A DNA stretch of 64,000 nucleotides from Arctopsyche grandis. Its lineage: Eukaryota > Arthropoda > Insecta > Trichoptera > Hydropsychidae. The notes under the pieces were generated by a model. The model was not told the origin of the DNA, ran no database searches, and saw nothing but the letters and a program-made list of their open reading frames with translations. Below are positions 37,192 to 48,400 of this stretch, piece after piece. A program made the translations under genes and the position numbers. Within the stretch, counting starts at the first letter, position 1. Each line of letters begins with the position of its first letter. The stretch covers positions 10,543,501-10,607,500 of the forward strand of contig NC_135362.1 in assembly GCF_051622035.1 (NCBI RefSeq). The letters run 5' to 3'.

Positions 37192-38324
37192 TTATTTCAG
37201 AAAGTTGCACTATTTCGTCTCATAAATACAGTTATTCTCTACTATAGCTGTCAATTGAACTATTCGTAGAGATAAGGTAATAATATTCAATGATTAACCG
37301 TGAATCTTAATATTCTACTTTAACTATTATCACCAGAATCTATCCAACATATTTTGGAAGAAATAACAACCCTAAATTGGTGGGTGCTTGATTTAAACCA
37401 CTTTGGGGCTACAAGTCTTGTGATTTATTTTAAATCACCACTGTTTCATCACACATTATGAAACAAAGAGATCTACCGATGTATGAATATACCGGTATGT
37501 ACTTGGTTTAAGCCACTTTGGGGCTACAAGTATAATTCCACATTTATCGTGGAAGGGGGGGGGGGGAGGGTGTTTCTACACACATTAAGAAACAAAGATC
37601 TACCGATATGAATATACCGGTATGTACTTGGTTTAAGCCACTTTGGGGCTACAAGTATAATTCCACATTTATTGTGGAGGGGGGAGGGGGGAGAAAGTTT
37701 CTACACACATTAAGAAACAAAGAGATCTGCCGGTATATGAATATACCGGTATGTACTTGGTTTAAGCCACTTTGGGGCTACAAGTATAATTCCCCACGTG
37801 CTTTGCTAATTTTACACTACATCTGATTTTACACTTTTAATACGAAATTCGATGCGACCGATGAAACATTCCTTCGTAGCGCGATATTATTTTATACAAT
37901 CGCGTTAATTAATTGTTATACTTTAAAACATATTTTTAAAAACTGACCTACCCACATGATTGCCTTTTGAACAGATTGCCTGAGATTGAATACATTCACT
38001 TACTTGAATATCCTTTACGATGTTTATGTGATCGTTCCGATAATTTTGGATTACCTCTGTGTCCCATGCGTCTTTGTAGGTTATGTTTTTATTTATATAT
38101 TTTCTGCGTCAATCACGCGGTCATGTACCTCTGTACATCAATCAATATATTGCTGAAATAGAAGCAAACATGTTATTAGTATTGGAAAGGTATGGATAGT
38201 AACAAAGGAACGATACCGATTTCTTAATTGACATCCATTTTTTCTCGACCACGTTTTTTCCTATTGGTTTGTCCGTTTGGTGTTGTGGCCTAGGTTACTG
38301 GTGTCCGGTTCGAAGTGACCATCA
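37192..38324 (-). other. BEL/Pao 5' leader with primer-binding region
   Basis: 1.13 kb between the 5' LTR and the gag-pol ATG. Immediately inside the LTR the minus strand reads TGATGGTCACTTCGAACCGG. TGGTCACTTCGAACC, starting 3 bases from the LTR, is the probable primer-binding site (TGG pairs with tRNA CCA), but I cannot match it to a specific tRNA. The gag-proximal half holds a tandem repeat (37390-37797). Confidence 0.7.
37390..37797 (-). repeat. Leader tandem repeat, about 3.5 units of 115-129 bp
   Basis: TTTAAGCCACTTTGGGGCTA recurs at about 37390 (diverged), 37505, 37630 and 37759. Between the copies lie conserved blocks AAACAAAGAGATCT, ATGAATATACCGGTATGTAC and a G-rich tract of varying length (GGAAGGGGGGGGGGGGA, GGAGGGGGGAGGGGGGA). 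The ATATACCGGTAT core is palindromic. The array lies entirely in the untranslated leader. Confidence 0.9.
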
Positions 38325-38553
38325 TGGAAAAGACTTCGATAATGGTTTGATGTAGTTTATTGAAATGTAAAATTTGCACGTGGTGGGCCAGCGGAGCGTA
38401 CGGAACACAAGTTGTCCGTACGCCGTCTGCTCGAACTCTGTCGACCGTCGCGTATTTCCGCTTGGGCCGACACTAATGCCAACTCGTCAATAATGCCAAT
38501 CGACAATCAGTTAATAAGACTGTTTGCCACACGTCATTACAAAAGTCGGAACA
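38325..38553 (-). repeat. BEL/Pao 5' LTR
   Basis: 229 bp, carrying the element's promoter and termination signals in its minus orientation. Compared with the 3' LTR it differs at CAAGTTG/CAAGCTG and around CTGCTCGAACTC/CTACTCGGTGACTC. Confidence 0.93.
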
Positions 38554-38620
38554 GTAAACATTAATTTGTTTTATTAAATTGATTTGAATCGAAAACGACA
38601 GCCAATCAGAAATTACACGC
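38554..38620 (+). repeat. Family R copy 2, right half
   Basis: After the right target duplication GTAAA, sequence ATTAATTTGTTTTATTAAAT then TGATTTGAATCGAAAA continues the family R repeat that was interrupted at 30661. Confidence 0.7.
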
Positions 38621-38663
38621 ACACATCGATTTGTTTTCTTTTATACATATACATACATATAAG

Positions 38664-38835
38664 GGAATCGAAACTGAAAAAATAATCCTGATCTGGAACC
38701 GAAAAAGAAATCTAGATCTGGAACTGAAACAGGAATCCGGAACCGAAACTGAAAAAGGAATCCGGATCCGGAACTGAAAAAAGAATTCGGATCTGGAAAT
38801 GAAAAAAGAATTTTGATCTGGAAATAAAAAAAAGT
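38664..38835 (+). repeat. About 30-bp minisatellite
   Basis: Around 5-6 imperfect units of the pattern GGAATCCGGATCCGGAACTG followed by AAAAA. Unit divergence increases to the right (GGAACTG becomes GGAAATG). Confidence 0.8.
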
Positions 38836-38886
38836 ATATAAAAGACTCTCTACTAGTATACATTGGCTCTATTTGTGAGATATGCT

Positions 38887-39115
38887 ATGGTAAGAACACA
38901 CTCAAAAGTGCGGCATGGGACGTGTACGTGGACTCAAGTGGGGAAAGGCGCATCTTCATACCGATGTCAAGTTTCTCTTATATTTCTTCAAATATGGGAA
39001 TCACCGTTACAGGGATAAAATATCACTGAAAACACTCCAGGGGGTGAGTTTTGCCAAGGATTGCGATGGAACAGATTAGTGTTTTTTTTGCATGTGCAAA
39101 ATTATCTAAAAAAAT
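38887..39115 (+). repeat. Dispersed repeat family B, copy 2
   Basis: ATGGTAAGAACACACTCAAA, ATATGGGAATCACCGTTAC and ACTCCAGGGGGTGAGTTTTG appear in the same order as in the copy at 8341-8600, with a differing block in between. Confidence 0.55.
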
Positions 39116-39474
39116 ACGCACCTTTACACTTTCTCACCAACAATTCTTCTTACCAATGCTTTCTTGACAGATTTTCAATTTTACTTATCCAAAAAGTATG
39201 GAATTTAATACATTGAAGCAAATTTTTGTAGGATCTGGTTGTTAGGAAGCATGGATAGAAGTGTGAAATTAGACTCGATGGGTTGTTTATTTATTTATAC
39301 AGATACACACCCATTTTTATTTTACACGACATCTACATATGTTCAAATATTGTACATAAGTATTGTAAGAATTATTCAAGGCCAATTAAAAACAACGATT
39401 GACAATCATAGAGATATCTATGGACACATTTTTGTAGCATTTTAAATATCAATAAATTTTGAGATGTTGTGAAC

Positions 39475-39660
39475 TCAAATCCTGTAAGAAATAGGACAGG
39501 ATAGCCAATTTGTTGGAACCGTTTCCAATGAAATCAGATAAATTGACAAACTCTGAAAGGAAACGATCAACCTTGGAGTCACATATCTAAGGTATGGCCA
39601 GCAACAAAGTCATGAATAGATCCCGGAACTACACAATAAACCATTGATCTACATACATAC
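39475..39660 (-). mobile_element. tRNA-derived SINE, copy 2 (decayed)
   Basis: On the minus strand a damaged tRNA-like head is followed by the shared body: GACTCCAAGGTTGATCGTTT, CAGAGTTTGTCAATTTATCT and GGAAACGGTTCCAACAAATT. Confidence 0.65.
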
Positions 39661-42600
39661 ATATGTATGTGAGTGACTTGTCCAACATTGGTTCAACACA
39701 AGGAACTAATCGCTCGTGCGTCACATGACAAGAAGACAACTCAACCATTCTTCTACCCATGCATGCTAACCTAATCATTCAAACATGCATTTTTTAGCAT
39801 ATAAAACTAAATTCCACATTTTAATATGTATTCTATATTTTTTTTCGGTCACAATTATGCATCATCTATCTTTGAATTCCTGTATTGATTACCCAAACAC
39901 AATTTATAATTTTTTATTTACTTATGTAAATATACATTTAAAATTGAATACATCTGTACATTTGCATATAAGATTGAAAGCTACACCCATTGAAAGCTTC
40001 ACATTAAGCTCTAAGTATCATTTAATTATATTATTTAAATGTAGATCTGGTATTTCTATAGTTAGACAATGAAAAATCACCCAGTTTTCTAGCCATAGAG
40101 AATTAATTAGGGTTCTAGAATCCAAATCGAGATCTCCATGTTGGTGATCTGAAGGGTTCATCAATCTCACAGGTCGTTTACAAAAGGAACCCTACGAGTG
40201 CGAGACGTCTTCAAATCCGACCCCTCACGATGAACCCACGGAGACTAGGGGAGAGAGACCCACGGGGCGGGCGGCTTGAATGCATCATCATCATCATCAT
40301 CATCAATGGAATTATTGTACGGGTGTACAAACGGGTGTGTCGATAAGGCCTGTTACGACCGGTGACCCTTGTCGTTGAACGCGCACGCACGCTTGACAGC
40401 TTGACCGACATATCCGCTATCGTTCACTTGTGTGCCGATTTGCATCCATCAGGTTCAACAAACTCACAATCTAAACAAACCTCTCCCCCCCTCTATTCTC
40501 CCTTCCTCGTATTGCTGCATAGCTCGCAAGAACACCGAGAGATGGTAACGTTTACGTAAGCATTTGGTAAACTGCTTTTGTGGAATATCACTGCTCGGTA
40601 TGTAAAGGTGTATTTTTTTGCATAACCAGTTCAATTTTATGTGGAAAGATAAACTTGCATTTATGGGTTCAAATACGTGAAATGTGAACGATATTGCAAT
40701 TCAGTGATCTTAAAGCTGAAATTCAGAATACATATGTACATAAATATTTTTTTCAGGCGTAATTCTCTGTGCAGGGGGTCGTGATCTTCCAAGTCCAACA
40801 GCCGTTTCCATTTTTTTCAACATTCCTATTCAATATAGGAGGATGATAAGCGATTTGGACCTGACTGGTTCATCGAGGAGGGGACCTTCCCTTACCTTGA
40901 GAGCCTTCCATGTGTCCAATCACAAGTAGTCTTTCCACAACTCTTTAAAGACAGACTAATGAGTAATGACAGTCTATGTATTTTCGATATTCGAATACGT
41001 TCTTAACTTCCTGGAATAAGTACATATAATTAACTTATTTTCGTAATATTTATTCACTTATTTCGTTCTAAACACGACCAATAAACGTGCATTAGCTTTA
41101 ATAGTGTAAAAAAAAGTGTTGAAAAAATTAAAGTAAAAGTTCAAGATCGATCCCATTTGGAAAAAATTGTTTATTAAATTTTTGAATACCACTTCTATTT
41201 TACTTTCTGTCTTTTTAGCTGGCTTTAATAAACCGTTTTTACAAATGGAATCCTTTACAGATGATAATATTCAGATGACAGTTATTATTAATTATAAATC
41301 ATGGAGATGTAAATCTAAATAAAAAACAAATCCTTATAAACGTGGTTAAGTGATAATTAAGCGAAATAAGCTCATAATATTACGGAGAAATGTGCAAAAA
41401 AAAATATTTTTGACTGTTTAAATTCGCTAGGTAAATAATTATAAAGCAATAAAAAATCACAATCAATAGAAAAAACGTTTGATCATTGATTTCAATACTC
41501 GCTTTCGGCACAGCAATACTAAATTTTGAATTAAAGACTGCAAAAGCCAAAAATCTGTAACAATTGCACTTTTTTTAATGCTTATATTCCATAAACGAGA
41601 AGAAGCCAACAAAAATTATTGTCATATTCGAATTTAATTGGTCAAACATAGCAAAGATTGATTAGTCTCCGTTCTGGTAGAAAAAAAGTGATTTTTGTTG
41701 CTCAGTGTTATTAATCAAAGGCATCATAATTTAAATCAAATACGCCAATTTATATAAAACGGTGTTCAATGTATTTATTGTAGGAGTTTTCAAATGGAAA
41801 GAACCAAACTATTCAATCAAATTTTATTTGAATTATCAATTGATTTTTCTACGTAGATGGAATCTTATTTATTTGAGTCAGTTTGATTACAATAAAATAA
41901 TTACTAAAAAATCAATGACGAAATTTTGACCGAATTTTATACGAAAATTTGAAAAATAAAGTCCGTTATAATCTCGTCTTGTTCCACTTTACCAAACAAT
42001 GGTCTTTCGTTCTTATGGTTGTTGCATTCCGATTAACACGATCGACCGGCACAAGCAACGAACCGAATAATTCGTGTAATTTTTTTGTTCAGCGACAATT
42101 AATTCGTACCTTAACTTCACGGAGATTAATTCCAACTTTTTATCACGAACAAAAATGAAAATAATCGGCTTTACGTATCGGTAATCTAGCTGAAAATGCA
42201 AAAGCGTGTTAGCCCTAACGTAGACAGTAATGCGATAATGTCTGATCAAACTCTTGCATAATTACTATATATGTATTATATATATTAAGGTAGGTGTACC
42301 ATATTTGTTTCCTGGATTAAGGTACCCAAAAGTGTGTACAAGTTTTTGGTGATATTATAGTAATCGATTAAAAAATGCATTATTTTTTCATGGATAATGG
42401 GAGGAAAAAAATCAGATTCGCGCACGTTCAAGGTGATTCGTGATTTATAATGACACGTTGCATAATAAATTGCGACAAAAAATATATAGAAATAGGCTTC
42501 ACTTTGACTTTTCAAGGTGATCGGTCCGTTTTTTTTAATATTTATTCATAGATGTGTACGTCAAATAGTAAAATAAGATAGCTCTCCAAAAGCTCATATT

Positions 42601-43139
42601 ATTATGATCATAATTATAACACGCAATATGCATCTACGCATTCAAATAAGTAGTATCATTTTTTTGATTTGAAAATAATGTATTTTTATTTATGAATGTA
42701 TATAAAAAAATGATTATTTATTATGGAAAATATATGCATGATAACATTGTAAAGAAAGAAATCCAAGAAAAAGTTATATTTTTTTATGTACATAGGTATA
42801 TTTATTTACATAGTGAAAGTTCAATTTTGATATTGATGATGTTGTGTATTAAAAATAAAAACAAACAATTTTTGTGGCTATTTTATTTTTCCCAATAATA
42901 CTACAATTTAATAAAAACAGGTTTATAATACCACTCTGGTATACTATTCTTTGATTATAGCGAAAGGTTATTCAAAACAATCGTAACGAGAGCAAGGAAA
43001 GCCGAACGGATGTTCAGTAGATGAACTTAACCTTGTGGAAAATTGTACAAGATTGAACATAGACAAGAATAGAAGAAGATTGAATAGATTTTTTTATATT
43101 GTGATATATTATGAGTGATCTGTTTTATTGTTTTATATT
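39661..43139. other. Noncoding DNA with GC-rich block 40180-40560
   Basis: The GC-rich block includes GGGGAGAGAGACCCACGGGG and a short (ATC)n run at about 40283-40305. Frames on both strands (40211-40411 on -, 40362-40559 on +) are open but unrecognisable. The rest is AT-rich with no gene seen. Confidence 0.45.
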
Positions 43140-43335
43140 AAGCACGAGCCACACTAGTTAAGCGATTGTTTACCAGTTGCGGGGTCATGGGTTCAAGATC
43201 CAGACGAAATCAGAAAATTTGTTTGATTTCATTAAAGATTATGTATGTATGATTACAAAGTATTTGTCTATTGTTGCCGGTAAGATATAAATTATTATAA
43301 AATCCAGATCAACCCCTTTCTTTCAGAGTTTGCCG
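43140..43335 (+). mobile_element. tRNA-derived SINE-like element, copy 3
   Basis: A-box-like AGTTAAGCGATTGTTTACC and B-box-like GGGTTCAAGATCC lie in a tRNA-like head, followed by sequence ending near CAGAGTTTGCCGGTTGTAC. Head and end resemble the other copies, but the middle differs, so it may be a related subfamily. Confidence 0.5.
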
Positions 43336-43465
43336 GTTGTACTTAATAATGCATTAGTAGTTGTTTACACGAAATTTGTAACCGATTTTAAATTACCAAA
43401 ATATTTATATTGCAAAGAGTACGAGTGTTAGATACGATTAGAAGTTCGGAATCGAATATGTATTA

Positions 43466-43468
<3 letters not shown>

Positions 43469-43515
<47 letters not shown>
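43469..43515. repeat. (TA)n microsatellite
   Basis: Perfect TA alternation abutting the family A element to its right. Confidence 0.9.
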
Positions 43516-43518
<3 letters not shown>

Positions 43519-43543
43519 TATACATATGTAATGTATATGTATG

Positions 43544-43801
43544 AGCCGTTATACATACATATTTGAAAGTTGCGGAAGTCCAATTTTCATTTCCAAAAAT
43601 ACTATATCTGTTTGACTTGATTCACTCATTGTTATCACCTCTTTTAATTGGAAATGTTCAGAATCTCGAAAATCAAAATAAATGTATTACAGCCCGCCAA
43701 TATTTTTAAATATTGTAAAACGCAAAACATCATATTTAATGTTTTACGAAATATTTCTAGAAATGAAGAAAAGTGGACTTACGCCTATTTAAAATATAAC
43801 A
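43544..43801 (-). mobile_element. Inverted-repeat miniature element, family A, copy 3
   Basis: Opposite orientation to the copies at 1778 and 24065. Left end CCGTTATAC...TTTGAAAGTTGCGGAAGTCC, right end AGAAAAGTGGACTTACGCC and AAAATATAAC. Terminal arms are inverted with mismatches. Confidence 0.65.
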
Positions 43802-43878
43802 GTTCATATATAAACACTTTTCCGAATATTTACCTAATATTTCAATCTACAATTGAAAGTCAATCTAGCTACAATGAT

Positions 43879-43950
43879 TAATATATTTATTTATTTAAAA
43901 ATTATATCAGGAAGACCTAACAGGCAAACCCAATGCTTTCTCTTAGCCAA
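43879..43950 (-). mobile_element. LINE 3' tail fragment
   Basis: (TTTA)n is followed by AGGAAGACCTAACAGGCAAA on +. Reversed, this is a GC-rich LINE terminus with a (TAAA)n tail. A similar terminus is at 60085-60165. Confidence 0.5.
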
Positions 43951-44515
43951 TTTAAAAAAATATAATATGTTACGATTATTACAGTAAAAAATATTATTAT
44001 TAAAAAATCATATATATATACATATATATAAACAAAGTATAAAAATTGATTTCGCCTAACAGAACTACACACATACATACATACATATATGACGTAGTAA
44101 ACACACATGAAAAATCAATCTTTAAACAATATAATTAATTTGCAATTTTAACTACCAAGAATTTTCTTGTGAGGATAGTCTAACTTTACTTGAGAATAAT
44201 TGAAGCACTCGAGCTTTGTTGTTTGTTATTATGATTAATTTTCCACATCTGGACTGAACGAGTAACAAACCGAGTACAACACCGAGTACAGAAAGAACAT
44301 TGTTGAAAATAATTTAACACAGAAAACTCAACCACTTTGGGCATTTTATGCAGACCATTAAATGCCTGCAGAACATGATAGAATATTTCACGCCACTAAC
44401 AAATTCCGAACATGCTTGAATTGGGCATGCCATAAGAACGCGTTTTTTTTTTAACAACAAAAACTCATTTTTATATAAAAAAAAAACTAGCTGAACCCCA
44501 TAATAACGTATGCAA
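43951..44515. other. AT-rich noncoding DNA
   Basis: Nothing recognisable except short (ACAT)n and TA tracts. Confidence 0.5.
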
Positions 44516-44640
44516 TTTCCGTTCCCGTTTCCGTTCTCGTTCCCGTTCCCATTTTTCGGAAAAACGCAGGTAGCGAACACATTTGAAATTTGCGATGACA
44601 CTCATTCCCGTTTTTCCCGTTTCCGTTCCCGTTTTTTCAG
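44516..44640 (+). repeat. Hexameric (GTTCCC/GTTTCC)n satellite-like tract
   Basis: Two arrays, 44516-44554 and 44604-44638, of imperfect GTTCCC/GTTTCC/GTTCTC units, separated by about 50 bases. Confidence 0.8.
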
Positions 44641-44660
44641 TGGCTTAGCAGCCTATTCGA

Positions 44661-44701
44661 GACACACACACACACACACACACAAACAAACACAGACATT
44701 C

Positions 44702-44783
<82 letters not shown>
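44661..44783. repeat. Compound (AC)n and (TA)n microsatellite
   Basis: (AC)12 at about 44661-44684, a short A/C-rich link, then about 40 TA units to 44783. Confidence 0.95.
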
Positions 44784-44786
<3 letters not shown>

Positions 44787-44976
44787 ATTTTTAATATTAT
44801 AAAATTTTCATACCGGCAAACTTTTAACAAAAGCGATAAATTTTATTGGGGCTAAAGTCCCAACCACCCCCCACCCCCCTTCCCCCTTCCCTCCCACGGC
44901 TGCACCTATGATTCAACGGCATTACATACAAGCACCAACACTCGGATGAAAACAACTCACAATCCGACACTCTTTA

Positions 44977-44998
44977 CTTAAGTACATATGTACTTAAG
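44977..44998. promoter_or_regulatory. Perfect 22-bp palindrome upstream of CYP18A1
   Basis: CTTAAGTACA followed by its exact inverse TATGTACTTAAG (two halves of 11). It lies about 240 bp upstream of the putative CYP18A1 TATA box. It could be a dimer-binding site, but TACATATGTA palindromes are scattered all over this window, so function is unproven. Confidence 0.35.
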
Positions 44999-45236
44999 GA
45001 CACTTTATTGTTTTCGAAAGGCCAACTTTTTTCGACGATGCCAAAACTTTGAATCGGTGGATTGTGAGTTACTTTCGTCCGCGGGTGAAAGCAGTCCAAT
45101 GGTGAAGAGCCGGCGACTGGCCGCGCACTAGCGTCGACCGGCGTCGTCCAGTGACCGTGAAACGGTGTGTCGCGGTGGGGGCGAAGGCGTAAACCAAGGG
45201 GACCTGCCCTCCAGGGCCCCCACCTCCGGCCCCGGC

Positions 45237-45268
45237 TATATAACCAGCAAGGCCACCATCCACACGCA
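45237..45268 (+). promoter_or_regulatory. Putative CYP18A1 core promoter (TATA box)
   Basis: TATATAA at 45237-45243 sits at the downstream edge of a GC-rich island (about 45060-45330) that stands out from AT-rich surroundings. An A preceded by C at 45268 is 31 bases below the first T of the box, the usual TATA-to-start distance. The implied 166-base leader to the ATG at 45434 has no upstream ATG, which supports the placement. The start site itself is inferred. Confidence 0.6.
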
Positions 45269-45433
45269 TAGTCGGCGCGGTAGTTCCCGACACTGTGCGA
45301 CGCGAACTAGACGCGACAACCCCCCGACTCACACATTGACTCTATATACAAATCTCCAAAAAAATAAAAATAAAATATACATTAAAAATTGACTCACACT
45401 AAATCGTACGGATTCGTGAAATAAATTTTAAAC

Positions 45434-48400
45434 ATGTTGGTTTGGGCTGGTTTGGTGTGGGCGTGGAAGATGGGCGGTGGCGCTTGGGCGGTTTTCGCAG
45501 GCGCCCTCGTCTTGGCCAGGTGGGCCCTTGGCAGGTGGCAAGAGTTGAGGTCTTTGCCTCCGGGCCCTTGGGGTCTCCCCATCGCCGGTTATCTAGCCTT
45601 TATGAAGGGTGGCGCTAAGCACAATCAGTACCTGTCGCTGGCTGCCAAGTACGGGCCCATGTTCTCGGCCAGGCTTGGAAACCAGCTCACCGTCGTGCTC
45701 AGCGACTATCGCATCATCAGGGATGCCTTCAGGCGAGAGGAGTTCACCAGCAGACCCGATACACCCTTCATGCAAACTATTGAAGGATTCGGTGAGTGAC
45801 AATCTTAGATTGCCAAAATTAATATATACATCTTATTGAAAAGTAGAAAAAATTGTTTATTAAAATTGAAAAAAAATATTTTAAATAATTTCTCGGTGAA
45901 GATATAGTCTGATTTTTCTAAGATTAAATTTGTAAAATATTTTTGATTAAATCAAAAATAATATATGATTTTTTGCAAATTTTGTTATGTTGATATATTC
46001 GAATAATCTTACTATGGAATAATTGTATGAATAAATTTGACAAAAAAACTTTTTTCGCTCTTTTGATTAGATATTTTCGGTTGAGTATACGATATGATTA
46101 ATATCCAATAAGAAAACTTTTCATAGAAAATTTGATTTATTTTGCAATATTTTTTGAAAGTTTAACAAGCGTCAATTTGAATCAAATTTTGAATATTAAA
46201 ATATACAACGCTTAGTTATCAATATTTATTTCATATATTTCCAATTTATTTTATTAAATATCGACTAGATATGTAAAATATTTCTTATATTTAAATTTTA
46301 TTTCAATACTAATTTTCTTACATATATCTAATATAATAATATAATATAGTACATATATCTAAATAATAGCCCGGGCATCGAAATTGAGAACTGTCTTTCG
46401 TCTTCGTACTTTATAGTTATGTTCAAGTAGTAACTTCTCGGTGATACCTTATCCAATTTTTTTACACCATGAATTTTATTTGAAACTTATGTTATCACAT
46501 ATCAGGTGATCCTCAATATTATTACTCTTTAATGTGAATTGTGAAAAATATTGATGAAATGATTTTTAATTTCAATTTTGAAACTTTGGGGGGGGGGGCT
46601 TACGCATGCTAGTCCAGGGGTCTGGCTTGGGATGTGCGGGCCATGATCTAAGTCGACGAAAGGGATTATGTTTATTTGAGGGGTAGTGGCCTAATGTCGA
46701 GCGTTTTATATGTTGACTTAATTGTCCTTTAAAACGGCTTTAATGTATGTTTGGGTATAACAAAAACATTCAACTTGTAAGCAAACAAAGCAGGCTTGCT
46801 TTTATCATGCATTTTATCGCACAACCTTCACACTCTGTGCGATCATAAATAAACGCGTGACGTTTTGAGATCGCGATTGTAGCGCCGCAGCTGTCAAAAT
46901 CACGTGCTCTTAGCTTACAGGCGTGGCTTGGAGTCAAGCTCCACCCAATTGTCTCCCACTACCAGGTTTTCCCACTCGACACTCAGTAATTGCTCTCCAG
47001 ACTAAAATCTACATCGAAAACGTAGTAACTCGATTTTTATAAAAGAAATGGTATTAACGAGGCTCTTCTATTCTTTCGCAGGAATCATCAATAGTAAAGG
47101 TGTCTTATGGAAGGAACAGCGCAAGTTCTTGCACGACAAGCTGCGCCAATTCGGCATGACCTACATGGGCAACAGCCGACAGAAGATGGAAAAGAGAATA
47201 ATGGTAAATATTTCAACCGATACTATTAAAAAACGTTTCAACAATTGTTCGAAATCTAAAAATCGTATTTTTTATTTCATTAGATTGAAGTTAACGAGTT
47301 GTTAGACATGTTGAACGCGACCAACGGTCAACCGGTTGACATTTCGCCCATGCTCGCAGTCTCCGTCAGCAACGTCATCTGCAACATCATGATGTCGGTT
47401 CGTTTCTCGCTGAACGATCCCCGTTTCAGACACTTCACCGGTCTCATCGAAGAAGGCATGCGACTCTTCGGTGAACTCAACACCGTCGACTACATTCCCA
47501 CTTGGCAGGTTTGTACTCTTTGCATTTACCGTTCGGCATTTTTAAAGTGTGTAAAAACGTAGAGATTTATTGTTTGTTTTTGTTGTGTAGTATCTGCCCG
47601 GTAAGCTGTCAGCCAAGAACAAAATCACGAAAAATCGCGAAGATATGTTCCAATTCTATCAAGAGGTTATCGACGAGCACAAGGCCACTTTCGACCCGAA
47701 CAATATTCGCGATCTGATCGATACTTACCTGGCTGAGATACAGAAGGCTAAGGAGGAGGGACGTGACGAGCAACTCTTTGAAGGAAAAGATCATGGTAAA
47801 TATATATATTTTATAACATTTATAATTCAAGTATATATATGTAAAAAAAAACAGAAAGTTTTAGAAATTTGAAAATTGAGATGTTATAATTTTTTTTATT
47901 TGTTTAGAACAACAAATAAAACAAATCATCGGCGATCTTTTCTCCGCTGGTATGGAGACAATCAAAACGACTCTGCTTTGGATGATCGTGTTCATGTTGC
48001 GCAATCCTGAGGCCATGAAGAAAGTTCAAGAAGAATTGGATCAAGTCATTGGCCGCGAACGATTGCCGAGAATAGAAGACCTTCACTATCTACCGGTGAC
48101 GGAGACAACCATTTTAGAATCGTTGAGAAGATCCAGCATAGTGCCTTTGGCCACGACGCACACGCCCACAAGGTAATTAATTCATTGATTTTAATTCTCT
48201 CCATACGATGCTTTCGCTCTACGCCACTGTCGAAGCGTGAAAGTCCAGCGAATGTAAAACTTTTTTACGCTACAATTTTTTTTCGTTTTTTGTTCTATCA
48301 GAGACGTGACGTTGAACGGCTATTTGCTACCAGCCGGCTGCCAAGTAGTTCCTTTGATCAACAGCGTGCACATGGACCCGACGCTCTGGGACAAACCGGA

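Larger units (their letters stand above)
30662..38553 (-). mobile_element. Complete BEL/Pao LTR retrotransposon
   Basis: 7.9-kb element in minus orientation: 5' LTR 38325-38553, leader 37192-38324, one gag-pol frame 37191-31930, 3' untranslated region 31929-30893, 3' LTR 30662-30892. The LTRs begin TG and end CA when read on the minus strand. They differ by only about three substitutions plus a 2-base length difference. A perfect 5-bp duplication (GTAAA) flanks the element at 30657-30661 and 38554-38558. Intact frame, near-identical LTRs and intact duplication point to a recent insertion that may still be mobile. No env-like frame is present in the 1-kb 3' region. Confidence 0.95.

Noticed and set aside
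37608-37826. Frame through the leader repeats encoding repeated CTWFKPLWGYKYNS
   Set aside because: The repetition simply reflects the DNA tandem repeat, it runs opposite to the element's transcription, and variable G-tracts shift the frame between units.
44510-44830. Frames running through the GTTCCC and TA tracts
   Set aside because: Low-complexity translations (Phe/Pro and Ile/Tyr repeats) of microsatellites, not genes.
45069-45392. 75-87-codon frames on both strands in the CYP18A1 promoter island
   Set aside because: GC-rich promoter and leader sequence keeps frames open by chance; no family match, and they overlap the inferred TATA box.
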